Shown in pieces: positions 46,606-58,080 of a DNA stretch of 64,000 nucleotides; position 1 is the stretch's first letter; every line of letters starts with the position of its first letter. The position numbers and the translations under genes are program-made. This DNA is from Pohlia nutans (Eukaryota; Streptophyta; Bryopsida; Bryales; Mniaceae), in NCBI GenBank assembly GCA_022496805.1, contig CM040090.1, forward strand, positions 14,750,001 through 14,814,000, written 5' to 3'. Under the pieces are notes generated by a model that did no database searches, was not told the DNA's origin, and saw nothing but the letters and a program-made list of their open reading frames with translations.

Positions 46606-48588
46606 GTGCTTGCCAATGATAGAACTACAACCAATGAGGCCGAAGGCGAGGCGGCTTCTGCATCAGCTCGTGAGGGGCAGCAGTCTCGTGGGAGGCGAGG
46701 ACGAGGGCGACGTGGCGGCCGAGGAATTGTAGTGCATGGGTCAACTGCGGTGGCGGAAGTCACAGCCCACAATGACGGAGTGGCTACTGCAAGGCAAAGA
46801 GGTCAAAGGGCTGCAATTCCAAGTGCGCAACGCCAACCAAAGCGGCGTAAAGTGACACAACTGGACATTGACAAAATGTGGGATCAATCCAGGTCAGACT
46901 ACATCCATGACTCTTTTGTCTTTTTGGGTGATACTCCTGGACCCAAATGGCAACCACGTGAAATACCACCACCTATATGCATTTTTGAGAGATTCATCAC
47001 TCAAATAACATTAGGTAAATTGTGTGATGAAACCAACCGGTATGCCGCAACAGTGAATGATAAGGGTAGTCTAAGAGGTGGAAAGGATTGGTGGAAACTA
47101 ACAATTCCGGAATTGCAAGCTTGGCTTGGAATTTGCATCTTGATGGGTGTAAAAATTCTACCCAATCATAGAGCCTATTGGAAAGTGAGTGATCCTTTCC
47201 TGCATTGTCGTGTTATTTCATCGTGTATGTCGAGGTCACGATTTGAGAGGATCACCGCTTGTATTCATGTTGTCGATGACCGAGGCTTGCCTCCTCGAGG
47301 TGACCCCGAGCACGATAAATTGACCACGCTTCGGTGGCTATTGACCGAAGTCCGTCGTAAATGCCAACAAAATTGGAATTTAGGACAAATGATCACGGTA
47401 GATGAAATGATGGTTAGATACAAAGGCAAGTATTGTCCAATTCGGCAATACTTGCCTAAAAAACCTTGTAAGTGGGGGGTGAAAGTATGGTGTATAGCGG
47501 ATTCTAGCAAAAAATATGTGTATGACTTTGAGGTCTACACGGGTGCTTCAATTCGAGGGTCATTGCAATCGGCCAAACCTGGAGAGGCAAAAACTGGTTA
47601 TGAAGTGGTTATGAATCTCATGTCAGGATTGCATGGTCATAATCATTTTGTGTTCATCGACAATTTTTTCACTTCAGTGAAATTGTTGATGGACATGGCG
47701 CAATTAGGGACATTTGGGACTGGGACAGTGCGTTCTGATCGCATTGGACTTCCTTCAATGCTAACGGATAAAAAGAGTTGGAGCACAAAGCCCCAAGGAT
47801 CGCTCGGGTGGCGCATGCACGTGACCGGTAAATTGTCATGTGTAGTATGGGTAGATAAAAAGCCGGTCCTTTTGTTATCTACCCATGCTAAACCAGTGTC
47901 AAGTGATCCTCTAAACCCGGAGACTGTGCCTCGAACTCTCAAAGGCCGCAAGCAAGATATTCCGACATCTCCCGTCCACAAAGAGTACACCACGTGGATG
48001 CGTGGTGTTGACGTATCTGACCAACTCCGCGGAGAGTATTCTTGCCAGGTTAGAAGCCATAAGTGGTGGCATCGATTGTTGTTTTTCATGATTGACACGT
48101 GTCGTGTCAACTCTTGGATTATGCACAAAAGTTATTCCAAAATGGCGGGGAAGCGTTCATTAGAGCACGTTGATTTCACCATGAATTTAGCGGAGGCTCT
48201 TATGGCTAATTGGGGCAACCGAAGAGGAGTCACTTCGGCTTACAACCGCCGGCCTTGTGTTCATTCACTTGTGAAGACCACAAAAAGACGAGTGTGTAGG
48301 CAGTGCGACTCGACGACTCTCACTACTTTATCATGTCCACAATGTAGGGACGTGTTTTTCCACCTCGGGACGTGTTTTTACAAGGCCCATTTTCCACTTC
48401 GACGGTATGAATTTTCTACACACCATGCATTCAATTTTTTCTTTCTCATCATAATATTGTGGCTAGGTTTTTTAGTGTTCCAATATTTCCCCTTACATTT
48501 TTTCCTTATATTTTCCCCTCGTAGATTTTTTACCCTTATATTTTCCCTTTACATTTTCCCCTTATCTTTTCCCCTCATAGATTTTTGA
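46606..48588 (+). CDS. piggyBac-type transposase (DDE_Tnp_1_7), apparently intact
   Basis: A 660-codon open frame. It has no ATG at its head (46606 is GTG) and is preceded by a plausible acceptor (AATAG at 46602), so translation likely enters by splicing from upstream exons. The catalytic triad is present: D266 in ITVDEMMVRYKGK, D352 in FVFIDNFFTS and D469 in MRGVDVSDQLRGEY, with the accompanying D472. Spacing is close to that of the founding enzyme. A C-terminal Cys-rich finger (CRQC, CPQC, then a His and Cys, about residues 564-592) matches the family's DNA-binding domain. After it the frame runs into low-complexity Phe/Leu codons, so the true C-terminus is probably near 48405, either by splicing or as a short tail. 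Excision and TTAA-targeted insertion are the family's reaction. Confidence 0.92.
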   Translation: MLANDRTTTNEAEGEAASASAREGQQSRGRRGRGRRGGRGIVVHGSTAVAEVTAHNDGVATARQRGQRAAIPSAQRQPKRRKVTQLDIDKMWDQSRSDYIHDSFVFLGDTPGPKWQPREIPPPICIFERFITQITLGKLCDETNRYAATVNDKGSLRGGKDWWKLTIPELQAWLGICILMGVKILPNHRAYWKVSDPFLHCRVISSCMSRSRFERITACIHVVDDRGLPPRGDPEHDKLTTLRWLLTEVRRKCQQNWNLGQMITVDEMMVRYKGKYCPIRQYLPKKPCKWGVKVWCIADSSKKYVYDFEVYTGASIRGSLQSAKPGEAKTGYEVVMNLMSGLHGHNHFVFIDNFFTSVKLLMDMAQLGTFGTGTVRSDRIGLPSMLTDKKSWSTKPQGSLGWRMHVTGKLSCVVWVDKKPVLLLSTHAKPVSSDPLNPETVPRTLKGRKQDIPTSPVHKEYTTWMRGVDVSDQLRGEYSCQVRSHKWWHRLLFFMIDTCRVNSWIMHKSYSKMAGKRSLEHVDFTMNLAEALMANWGNRRGVTSAYNRRPCVHSLVKTTKRRVCRQCDSTTLTTLSCPQCRDVFFHLGTCFYKAHFPLRRYEFSTHHAFNFFFLIIILWLGFLVFQYFPLHFFLIFSPRRFFTLIFSLYIFPLSFPLIDF

Positions 48589-50545
48589 CTCTTATATTTA
48601 CCCCTTATTATTTCCTCTTTCAATTCCCCCTACATTTTGTCCACTTACTTTCCCCTTATAGGTTTTTGAATGTTATGGTATTTTCCCCTTACCCTTTAGA
48701 ACGAATAGGCTATTGTTTTTTTCTTCCACTGAAGTTTCTATAGTTTTACTGTTACTGTAGTTTTGGTGAAGTTTATTCTTCTTGTAATGCCCCTACTTGC
48801 AGTCAGTGAAATTGTACTAGTAAATGTGAACTATTTGATTTGACGTAAGGATCATGCGTGAGTGATGGCCTGTACAGGTGAGTATCAATTTGGTGATGGG
48901 CGTTTGGTTCGTCATGAGAATGGTCAGATGAGAGCTGGGTTGGCACAAATGGCTGAGCTCAGTTTGATTCCCCTTGGTTCCCCTTTCCCCTTGGTTCCCC
49001 TTAGCCGTTTTTCATCTCTGGCCTTCTCATGAGATAGCTCGGTGGTTTGTCTGCGGCGGAAGTCAAACTGCTGCCAGACTTGCCTGGCGACGGACTGGAT
49101 TCCTGGATACTCGGCCGACCCACCTGCACTCGCCGGTTAGCCGGAATCTTCGCCCCTCCATCTCCGGCCTGTCCAATTTTTGAACGCGCCAGAATCTTCG
49201 CCCCTCCATCTCTGGACATCACAATTTTGGGGCTCAGTCTACAAGGGACCAGCCCAGCCGCAGATCATCACGGCATCCTGGGCCCTGCGCACGCTCAGTG
49301 CCACTCGGCGACGTCCACAGCTTCTGCTTCCGACGTCCTCAGCTTCTGCTTCCCCTCCAGTTTCTTTCACTCGCAGTGCCTGATGTCGCTTGCGGCAGCC
49401 TGAACATCCACCGCAACCTAGGAGCACGCCACTGTGATTGTCGCTCGGACAAACTTCGGCCCGTGTGACTCCATCTCGACAGGGCGACTTCTACTGCTGA
49501 GCTTCCCAATTTTCATGCTCAGGTGAGGATCGTAAATCTTTTGATGACGTATCTGCTCATCTGAGTCATTGTGCATGGTGATGATTTTTTTTCACTGTAG
49601 GGTCGGGACGTCAATTTTTGCTGATTCACTTCGTTGCATGTTTTTGCACTTTGTTTTGGCACTTCGTTGCACCTATCTATTTCGGATCAGGGCAACATCG
49701 AGGTGCCACCGATTTGGGCAAACGGCGGATGACTACAAATCGATGGATGCTCTCAGCTGGTGCTATTACTTGTCACCGTGGTTGTCAAAATCTTGTTCCT
49801 GTGTGGGGTTGCTTCTTCATCATCTCACGATTTTCGTCGCTTTGCTGGAAATTGCACTCTTGCTGCTTGCTGTCGGAGACTAAGAACTTTGTTTTCCGTG
49901 TCAATCTGTGGTGATAGACAACGTTGGAGCAGCCGGCCCAGACAAGCGGTTGGGAGTCACACTTCCAGGACTCTAGGGCAGTTCAACTACATGTTTTAGT
50001 TTTGTTGTGCCCGGATGTAGAGCAGGCTGTGAATAAAGTAGCCCGGCTGACAGCCTTGTGGCAGTTCAACCACCTTTTTGCGTTTCCTTCGTTCTCATGC
50101 TCATCCCTGCCCAAACGGCCGGGCAAGGCCTCGTCCACAGCTGCGTTTCATGTGTGTCACATTGCAAGGATCATAATTTCACAAAAAATGACTCTAAGCT
50201 TGTCCCAAAAATTTGAGGCTATTGTATTGCTAATGAAGTCATTGAATAAAATTTTTTTTGGAATTTTTGGAAATGGCTAGATTGCCTAAAACCGAAGAAA
50301 GATCCCAAAAACCCAATCTGCCCGTCGAAGTCAACTCCTGAAAAATCTTGGTCAAACCCTATAATCTCAAGATCCATCATTCCAAATTGCAAAAACCTTC
50401 ACTTCAGACATTCTTCTCCATAATACCCTTCAAATCATACGGGTGATTACAAAAAAACCAACCCCTATGAAATCTTCTGGATGATTGAAAAATCAGTCCA
50501 AAACTGCGAAAAAAATTCAGCGAAAATGGTGAGGTCGTTTAGGGG
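48589..50545. other. 3' region of the piggyBac element
   Basis: It contains T/C-rich sequence (CCCCTTATATTTT-type runs to 48690), then a GC-richer part at 48960-49530. That part has a direct repeat of AGAATCTTCGCCCCTCCATC and a GTTGGCACAAA motif also found at 46443. The several short frames there are not recognisable. It could be a 3' UTR or remnants of captured host sequence. Confidence 0.4.
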
Positions 50546-50692
50546 TTAAATCTTGTTGACATGGACAATCCAAGGAAATCGGGTCAAGATTTAACTTGAT
50601 CCCAATTTCAAAACTCGGGCCCAATTGCATCAATTGTGGCATTGGTACCGCGATTAGTTCTAATTAAGGGTTAAAATTGAAAGCATACTTAG

Positions 50693-52290
50693 GGGCAGTT
50701 TACATAGAAACCAAGAAGTCATCCCATAGACCTCTGAAATCTGTGATACACCCTGTGAACTCGTCTCGAGACAACTTGGGTTTACACCACTCCAAAAAAA
50801 GAACTTGGATCATGATGATTAACCCCTAAAGGACCATGCCCATTCCTAAAATTTTATCACTTTCTTGTGATGCTTTCAAAAAGGCAATTGTATCTCTTGA
50901 TTGGTATTCATGTAGAAAACTTCACCGTTGAAGCTCAAAGAGGACTTCGTCATGAGACTATACATCAATTTTCAGTACAATCTACTGCATATATTACATG
51001 ATTATAAGGTTTGATCATAAGTTGATTTTTGAAATTTTTGAACAAAACCAACAGGTCATTCATTACAAGCTTTCTCATAAATTTAAAAACCATGATTAGC
51101 ATTTGAAATTTTCAGAGCATACAAAGATGTACTATATCTAGGTGCTCACAAAAAATGGTGTTCTAAAACTAAATACAACAACAATGATTGATTCTCAGAG
51201 ATTTATGTTTGGATGAGGTGAATGTTGGTGACTTGTTGGTGACTTGTTGAGCTGGTGCTTGTGATCGTTATTAATTTTTACATTGCAAAAATGTTTTTAA
51301 GAATTCAAATATATATTTGGAATATTCCAAAATATTCCAAAATAATATAAAATATGTAGAAAAGATTCCAATTGATTTGAAAAATATTCCATTTTAAATA
51401 TATTTAAACATTTTTCGTAATTATTATATAATGTCAAAGATGCAGTAATGGCAAATATTTTACATATTGTACACTTTTTTTTTTTTTACGAATGTGATGT
51501 CCAAGTGTGAAAATGCCCTCCAAGTCATCAACCGCCCTAACTACCATGTCCCAAGTTCACCTACGTTGACGTTTTAGTTTTTTCCCGATGAATTAATTAA
51601 TGAAATTGCAAATCTTGAAGGATTTTTATGTTCTTGAAACAAACATTTTCAATTCTCTTGTTAACATTGAGTCAAAATTATGAAATCCAAACAAGTTATT
51701 AAAGTAATGAAATTATTTTTGGACACAATGTGTCCACCTGGTCCTTTAGGGGTTAAGGATCATAATGTTTCAAAGTCCAAGTTTATTTCTAATGGGTTGA
51801 ACAAAAGAGGTTCTCTGACCGAAGACCATGACGACTAAAAAAAAGGCCAAAAATAAAAATATTAGAATGAATTGAAAATTTTAGGGTGGCATAATGTGGC
51901 CATTATAAATTCAAATCCGTCAAAAAATTCATTCAGAGTTGTAGTTTGGGAGATATAGGTGCCCAAAAAATCGAAACAATGAATTTTTGAAATTTCAAAG
52001 GCTTATATCTAGCAAGTTACAAGTTGGATTTCAAATATTTTCTCATATTTGAGCTTTTGGTGGTATAATTAATTCGGTAGTGAAATTTTTGAAATGACCG
52101 GTGAAAGTTGTTATTTTCTTCAATTATGATATGTTTATAAAAAAATCAGTCCACCCTCATTTTGGTGCATGGTCAATTACTCTTGATAGTTCAAGTTTGG
52201 TTTACACTATGGGAAGTTACCAAGAGTTTTAAAAATTGCATTTTCATTTTCCTTGGTCAAGACTCTTGTGCCATAGTGTAAACCACTCCT
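50693..52290. mobile_element. TIR element family P copy 3, hosting TTAA element J
   Basis: The left end GGGCAGTTTACAT followed by ACCAAGAAGTCATCCCA matches family P copy 2. The right end is CCATAGTGTAAACCACTCCT. Internal TTTACAC motifs occur near 50790 and 52200. The TTAA element at 50819-51756 is inserted inside. Confidence 0.65.
50819..51756. mobile_element. TTAA MITE, family J
   Basis: The ends are TTAACCCCTAAAGGACCATG and CTGGTCCTTTAGGGGTTAA, perfect over about 13 bp. It is 938 bp and non-coding. Confidence 0.9.
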
Positions 52291-53244
52291 AAATGAGAAC
52301 AAGTAATTGCAGCATCAGGTTTTCATTTGGGTCCAAAAACCCAAATGAAGGCCCAAATATCAACACGTACACTTACAAATTGAGTTCTTGTCAATTGGGG
52401 TTGGCTTCTAAATGGATTACACCCTAAAAGTAAAGACAACCTAACTTTTAAATGGAAATGCAGGTTTCTTTTATTGTCATTTATGATGATTTACAACCTT
52501 CCAAGTTGAATTGTGCATACTAGTAGTTTGAAAGTTTGACCGGCTACAATGAAAATAATTACTTTTACTTGGTTGGGCCCTTATTGTATTTGTATCTTCT
52601 TGTTGTATTTGTATCTTGTCTTGCAGTAAAGATACTCGTTTATTTATGAAAACTAATTAAAATAAAATAAGTAAATAACTACTTGGGAATATCTATTAGA
52701 TCATTACACTGAATGGCGTATTTCTAAAGCCGGACAATATTTAATTTTAGAGATATAGTGTCCTCGTAAAAAGGATGAATGTAGTATTATAATGACATAC
52801 GGAAACTTTATAATAAATATGGCATGCCACCTCATATCACTCTTATTACTTAAAAAAAACATGACAGTCTCAATGAAAGTGAAATTGACAAGTGACAAAC
52901 TCCTATGTAGTGTCAAGAGACACTATTTCTTTTCACCTTTGAACGAATTGTAGTAAAAGACATCAATTCTCCTCGGACACTAAGTATACCATGCAATGTA
53001 ATGTTCTCCTATAAAGATGATGAAGTCCTTACTTTCATTGGAATAATACTAAACATTTCTATTGTTCAACATACATCAAGACCTCGTCCACATCACATCC
53101 TCTCCCACCCAACTCTAAGGAGTAGACTTATCATATTTTGTTCAATCACAAAAAAATCGTATACAAATGCAATACCAAAAATTAAAACGGTTCTTCACCA
53201 CCTTCCAAAGTATTCAAAATCCCAATACTTCTTTAAATAATCCT
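52291..53244. other. AT-rich intergenic stretch
   Basis: No gene or element recognised. TTGTATTTGTATCTTCTTG-like short repeats occur near 52590. Confidence 0.4.
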
Positions 53245-53843
53245 TGAACCCCTAAATGCTCACTGCCTTTTCCAGATTGGATAGTTTTGCAAAGATGCAT
53301 TATAAAATGCAACTAAGAGGGATATTTTGAACTTGATGTATGGATAAAAGTTGTACATTATGAATTTTAGATTCTATCCATGCGGCTAGACCTATGATTG
53401 CTATGACCAAAAAATGTGTATAAATTTTGAAACAAAAAAAATTCAAAATTCTTCTGTAATTCGATTATGAACAAGATATTGACAATTTGTAGATGAAATC
53501 TATTATGATGGATTGAAATGTAATACTCTAAGTGTAGTGATTTTTGGAGATTTTATGGTTGCTTGATTCTATGAGTCGACTTTTTCAAGAGCACTTTAGA
53601 GCACTTTTGAACACTTTTGAACTAAGATTTTAGAAATTTCTGGTGAATCACTGCAACATGAAATGCAGCATAAAAGTTTCACAAATCATCCCCTTTCTAA
53701 TTGGATCACACATGCATGAAGCTAACTTTTCCATAAAATCTATAGTAAAAAATCCATACTACAAAAAGTGCACGACGGATGAGAAAATTTGGATGAAATT
53801 TGTACATCGTCCAAAAATAGGCACCGTGGCAGTTAGGGGTTAA
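53245..53843 (-). mobile_element. TTAA MITE, family E copy 3 (inverted)
   Basis: Read on the minus strand it starts TTAACCCCTAACTGCC and follows family E copy 1 closely (shared CATGTGTGATCC, CACTACACTTAGAGTATTAC). The other end has TTAA changed to TGAA. Confidence 0.85.
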
Positions 53844-54082
53844 GACTAGATGATGCACCAATTTCAAAGATGCGTTATAAAATGTTTGATGAATAAAAAA
53901 AATAGAGTTGATGTACAAAGCTAAGTTGTAAATGTCAATGTGTAGATCACACATGTACGGTTGAATTTATCATTTTTAATTTTAATTTTATTTCTAATTG
54001 TTTTTTCAAGTTCTTCTTTTGAAATCCGATTAAAAATCCCAAATCAACAATTTAAAAAAAAAATCGTAACAAATTTAGAATA

Positions 54083-54301
54083 AAGTAGGAGCACACAATT
54101 CCGACAATGTACTCAATGCCGATAATTTCTTGACATGGTAATCATCCTAGAACGTAAATCTAGGTAGACCATAGATAGGTTATCATTTTGGTAAACAAAC
54201 AATAAGGGCTCTATGATGTGCTTAGATTGCATCCTGAAATGACTACCTTGTGTAGAAATTATTGGCATTAGGTACAATGTTGGAATTGGGTGCTCCTACC
54301 T
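54083..54301. mobile_element. TA-flanked MITE, family S copy 2
   Basis: The left end is AAGTAGGAGCACACAATTCC and the right end is GGAATTGGGTGCTCCTACCT. TA is at 54081-54082 and 54302-54303. The inner TCTAGGTAGACCATAGATAG is shared with 24761-24978. Confidence 0.85.
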
Positions 54302-54564
54302 TAATATGCACTATAAGATGGTATGATTTCCATTATTTGATTCTACTTATTTTGGAGAATCATTTTTAAGAGCTCACTCTCTAAGCTAAGAATAAAACTA
54401 GACATAATCCAATTATGTCGTTTGTAAAAAAATCACAATATCTTATTTTAAAGATGCATATTGTGCAAATGGTAGTATTGGGGATGGATGAAAAATGTAA
54501 TGGTTCATTGTTCAAAAAATGCTTCACATTCTTTTCAATGTTCACTATATGAACGTAGGCACGC

Positions 54565-55159
54565 TTAACCCCTAAACGTACCAAGGTGTCCCTAGAATTA
54601 AAAAAAATTGAGAAACATCATCATAAAGTACTATGTAGAAGAATATTTTGGAATTGATATGCAAATGAAAGTTCTAGATTTTGAATTTTAGATTCCATCC
54701 GTATGATTTGATTCACTAATACTATCACCAATATTTAATTGTAAAATTAAAAATTAAAAATTAAAAATACTTCTAAATTTGATTACATACCAAAATTTAA
54801 TATTTTTTGAGTAAAATTTGTTGAAATGGATTAGAAATGAGAAACTCTTAACGTGGTGATTTAGTGATTCTTTGAAATTTGTGTTGTTCCTTAAATCTAT
54901 GACCTCAATCTTGCAAGGCCACTTTTGAACTAAAGTCAATGCAATTTTGGCTTGGTCAACAACTTGACATACTTCTACATTTGTAATTTTAAAAAAATTG
55001 TATTCAATTATCACCAAACCCAACCATTGGATAGAACAACAACTTGGTGAAGTATCTCCAAAAAATTGGAGAACTTTCATCTAAAATTGATGAAAACATA
55101 GGGGGAGTTTGGATTTGTTAGTCGTCCAAAAATTGGATGTTGTGACTATTAGGGGTTAA
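54565..55159. mobile_element. TTAA MITE, family I (related to E)
   Basis: The ends are TTAACCCCTAAACGTACC and GACTATTAGGGGTTAA. Internal similarity to family E (GAATTTTAGATTCCATCC) suggests common descent. Confidence 0.85.
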
Positions 55160-55262
55160 GGATTAATATCATTTGTACACGCAACACTATTACTATTGGT
55201 AACTGTCACAAAACAACTCCATGTATTCAAATGTATTTTGGGTAGACTCCAATACTTTTTAA
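55156..55262 (+). repeat. About 105-bp spacer repeat between TTAA elements, copy 1
   Basis: It carries GCAACACTATT, CAACTCCAT and ATGTATTTTGGGTAGAC. Copies 2 and 3 lie at 61011-61112 and 61534-61615 in the same orientation. Each begins at the closing TTAA of a transposon. Confidence 0.75.
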
Positions 55263-56157
55263 CCCTTAAACGTCAAGCCAAATTCATTGAGCTTAATTAA
55301 AAGGGAATCTTGGTCGTGCGAAACTTGTAGTGAACCAAATTCAACAAGAAAAAAAATTTGGAAGAAGCTGATGGGCTTGCGGTCAAGGATTCCACTTGAG
55401 CATCTGCACAACCACTACTAGGAGAGGAGTCGAAATATGACTGGGGTTTATGACTAAAAACGGGCATAAAGTGACCTGATGACTAATACCATTTTCAGTC
55501 ATTAATCCAGTCATAGCGGACAACGAAAATTACTAAAAATACTCTAGTCATATCTGCGGTCATACGTTCGCTGTGGCGCGTTCCCAAATTTTTTTTGGGA
55601 CCTCGATTATGGGCAGCCCAATAAATGTGACTATTTTTAGTCATATATGTGACTAGGAATAGTCAGAAAAATCTGACTAGATTTAGTCATAGACGTCAAC
55701 CTAACGACTAAAATGGCATAATTTTATGACGTCATTATATGACTATCATTAGTTGCGAAATATGGTAGTGATGACTAGATTTAGTCATCATTTCGGTTTA
55801 GATATTCGTGAAGGCTCGTCAGTCATTTACATCTGTATGACTAGTTGTAGTCAGAACTTTAGATACATTCAAGTTTACGCCCAACAATATGACTGAATAA
55901 AAGCTTTATTTTTGATCAAAATTGCTCAGAAACTGACTATGCATAGTCATTGCTTTCAAACACGTGACTACAGCTAATGACTACATATAGTCATTTTGGT
56001 TCACATATCATAGTCATGAGATCCAAAAAGTTAAGGAGACTAAGTGACTAAATATAGTCCGCTGATAGAAATCAATGACTACAATCAGCGTCAATGTCTA
56101 ATATCCATACTGTTCTAACCGCATTGAACAGTGCCCTATTTTAGCCAACGCAATTCC

Positions 56158-56346
56158 TCATGGATGCCTTAAGAATTGGGTGGGCCACAATATAAAGCTA
56201 TCTACTACTTGTCCCATCTTTGTGATAGAAGGGTCGTCCAATTCTACACTGGAATAGAAAAGGTAGTCGTCGTTGTTGTTTTTCTGCACCTCCACAGAGA
56301 CACACCCTTCTGAAATTGTGACCCCATGCAATCTGGCTCCTTTCAA
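56158..56346 (-). pseudogene. TNP1/En-Spm-like accessory protein fragment
   Basis: The minus-strand frame contains ARLHGVTISEGCVSVEVQK and MGQVVDSFILWPTQFLRHP. The gsFIxWPxxLV ending is characteristic of the TNP1/En-Spm-associated domain in plant CACTA elements. The frame can be followed upstream only in pieces, so it is treated as a remnant. Confidence 0.5.
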
Positions 56347-57061
56347 GTAATCACCTTCCCAATTCCAACCACCTGTTTTTCTTCCCCGTCTGCAACACCC
56401 ATGATTTCCACAACATCGCCTTTGCTAAATTCCGAAGGCGATGAGGCTTCGTCCTTTTGTCCACTTGTCTGCAATTCCACAAACACTCGTAAATAATGGA
56501 ATGAGGACTGCCACAAAAACTAAGCATGTAGTTTAAGAAAGAACCAAGTGGGTAGTGCTTTGGCTTTCCTTACCTTTGATGTGCTCTTGTTCTGAAGAGC
56601 CCCCACTTTGTCTTCCTTACTATCTTTTGCCACGACAAGAGGATTCCTTGATTTCTATTGTTTCCCACCTTTTTCCCGTGTCTTCCTCTCCTGAGCAACG
56701 GGGGATCCCTTCTCTGTCCTCATCTGCTCCCGCTCATTAGGGGACCCCTTCTCTCTCCTCTTGTAACACTGGCGGTACCCTTCTCTGTCCGGGGTACCTT
56801 CTACTCACCCCCGTTGATTTCAAGCTTTTGTACCTCAGTAATCCTCTTCCTCTTCTCACCAGCTGGACAATGCTTCGACGGCGATAGCAAGGCAGTGTCC
56901 GCCTCGACTTCCTTCCCTTCGCTGACTTCTTCCATCTACACATCGTCTCTTCCTTCAGACTCATGTTTATTCCAGTATAAACAACCACAGTCAGTCATGA
57001 AAACATGTAGGGTTAAAGGGGACTTCTTCACTAATTCTAGTAAGCAATGTAAAGAACGTGA

Positions 57062-57463
57062 CTAACTATAGTCATAAATTCCATAAGCATGACTAGCACA
57101 AGGCATTTTGACCCTAAACTCTAAAACTGCCCTCGCAGCTGCTGTCGACAGGGCCGCTGTCTTCGATTTCTCTGCGACCTCCGCCTCCACGTCGCTTTCT
57201 CCGCTGTCACTGACTGCATCCTCCTTGTTGTCTTCCTCTGCATCAGGCTCCTCCGCCGTAGACGACAACGCGCTATTGAGATCTAACTTCGGTGAGGACT
57301 TCGCCGCCTCTGCCTCCGCTTCAGATTCCTTGCTGCTGCTGCTTTCCTGCTCCTCATCAGACTCTTCCTCCTTCGACTCTTTCTCCTGAGAATCTTCTTC
57401 ATTCGATTCTTCCTCCTTCGACGGCTTGTTTTCCAACACCGTGGGCTTCTTCGATTTTGCCAT
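57062..57463 (-). pseudogene. Captured first exon of an acidic nuclear-type protein (GeBP-like candidate) with promoter
   Basis: From ATG at 57463 (context gccATGG) the frame reads MAKSKKPTVLENKPSKEEES, then long Glu/Ser-rich stretches to about residue 115, ending at 57062. Acidic N-termini of this kind occur in plant GeBP/STOREKEEPER-type proteins, but no DNA-binding domain follows, so identity is open. Upstream on the minus strand, AAACCCTA (near 57655 in plus coordinates) is a telo-box typical of plant housekeeping promoters. GC content and codon use resemble host exons, not the transposon, so capture is likely. Confidence 0.5.
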
Positions 57464-57844
57464 GGCGACAGAGCTTCCAAGTGCAACGACGAGATGCAAG
57501 TGAATTTTGAGGAGTGGTCTCTATTTTTCAAATTCCAGCAAGGATAAGGTCAATCTAAGTACAACAATCCTATGCAATGATGATTGAAAAGGTTGGCTGA
57601 GGGAGTGGGGAAGTGGAGCTGTGGAGTGAAAGTGAAATTCAAACCACTTAGGGTTTCATAATCAATGGGTGGCGGCTGCGTTTACGGTGCGGAATTATCG
57701 CCGCCGCCGCCACGTGTTTGTAGCCAGTGCAGTGCTATTAATAGTTCACCGTTATCCATCGATGACTAGGTTTAGTCACCAGTCTGCTTCGTTGACTATA
57801 CGTAGTCAGGAGTTCTGCATCCATGACTAGATGTACGCAAGTCA

Positions 57845-58080
57845 TTGACGATTTTGAAATAGTGCTAGAGTGAGTATACTTAGCTCTTCCTCAAACGATG
57901 CCCTATAAAGCAACGCGTCAAGGCGCTCAAACACATTAGGAATCTAAAGTATTTCTAGAATGAAGCGATCTGCTGGACCGAACAAAGCTGAGTCGCCCTT
58001 ATACTCTTGAAACTTGGACACTTCTTCCTCTGTCGGTGACATCTTTACTAAAAGCTGTAAGGTCTCTTGGCTCAGACCCT
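57845..58080 (-). pseudogene. Captured formin FH2-domain exon, with stop codon
   Basis: Read from 58080 downward the frame gives EGLSQETLQLLVKMSPTEEE, then SKFQEYKGDSALFGPADRF, then ERLDALLYRASFEEELS. This is the conserved part of the plant formin FH2 domain (actin nucleation), where LVKMAPT, EYKGD, ERF and FKR-hxALLYR are hallmarks. An acceptor-like TTTGCAG precedes it and a GTATAC donor-like site follows. One in-frame TAG interrupts it between EIL and IPN. With no other formin exons nearby, it is a fragment carried by the CACTA element. Confidence 0.85.

Larger units (their letters stand above)
44260..50549 (+). mobile_element. Full-length piggyBac-type DNA transposon
   Basis: It is bounded by TTAA at 44260-44263 and 50546-50549. 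The termini are CCCCTAACTGCCCAACC (left) and GGTGAGGTCGTTTAGGGG (right), which pair as short inverted repeats (CCCCTAA plus a looser match). TTAA is the diagnostic piggyBac target. It contains a transposase frame with all catalytic aspartates plus two upstream reading frames. The left subterminal region has a small palindrome, ATGCATATTTTGCAT. The family E MITEs at 18796, 22930 and 53245 share its ends, so it or a close relative is their likely source. At 6.3 kb it is longer than typical piggyBac elements. Confidence 0.85.
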
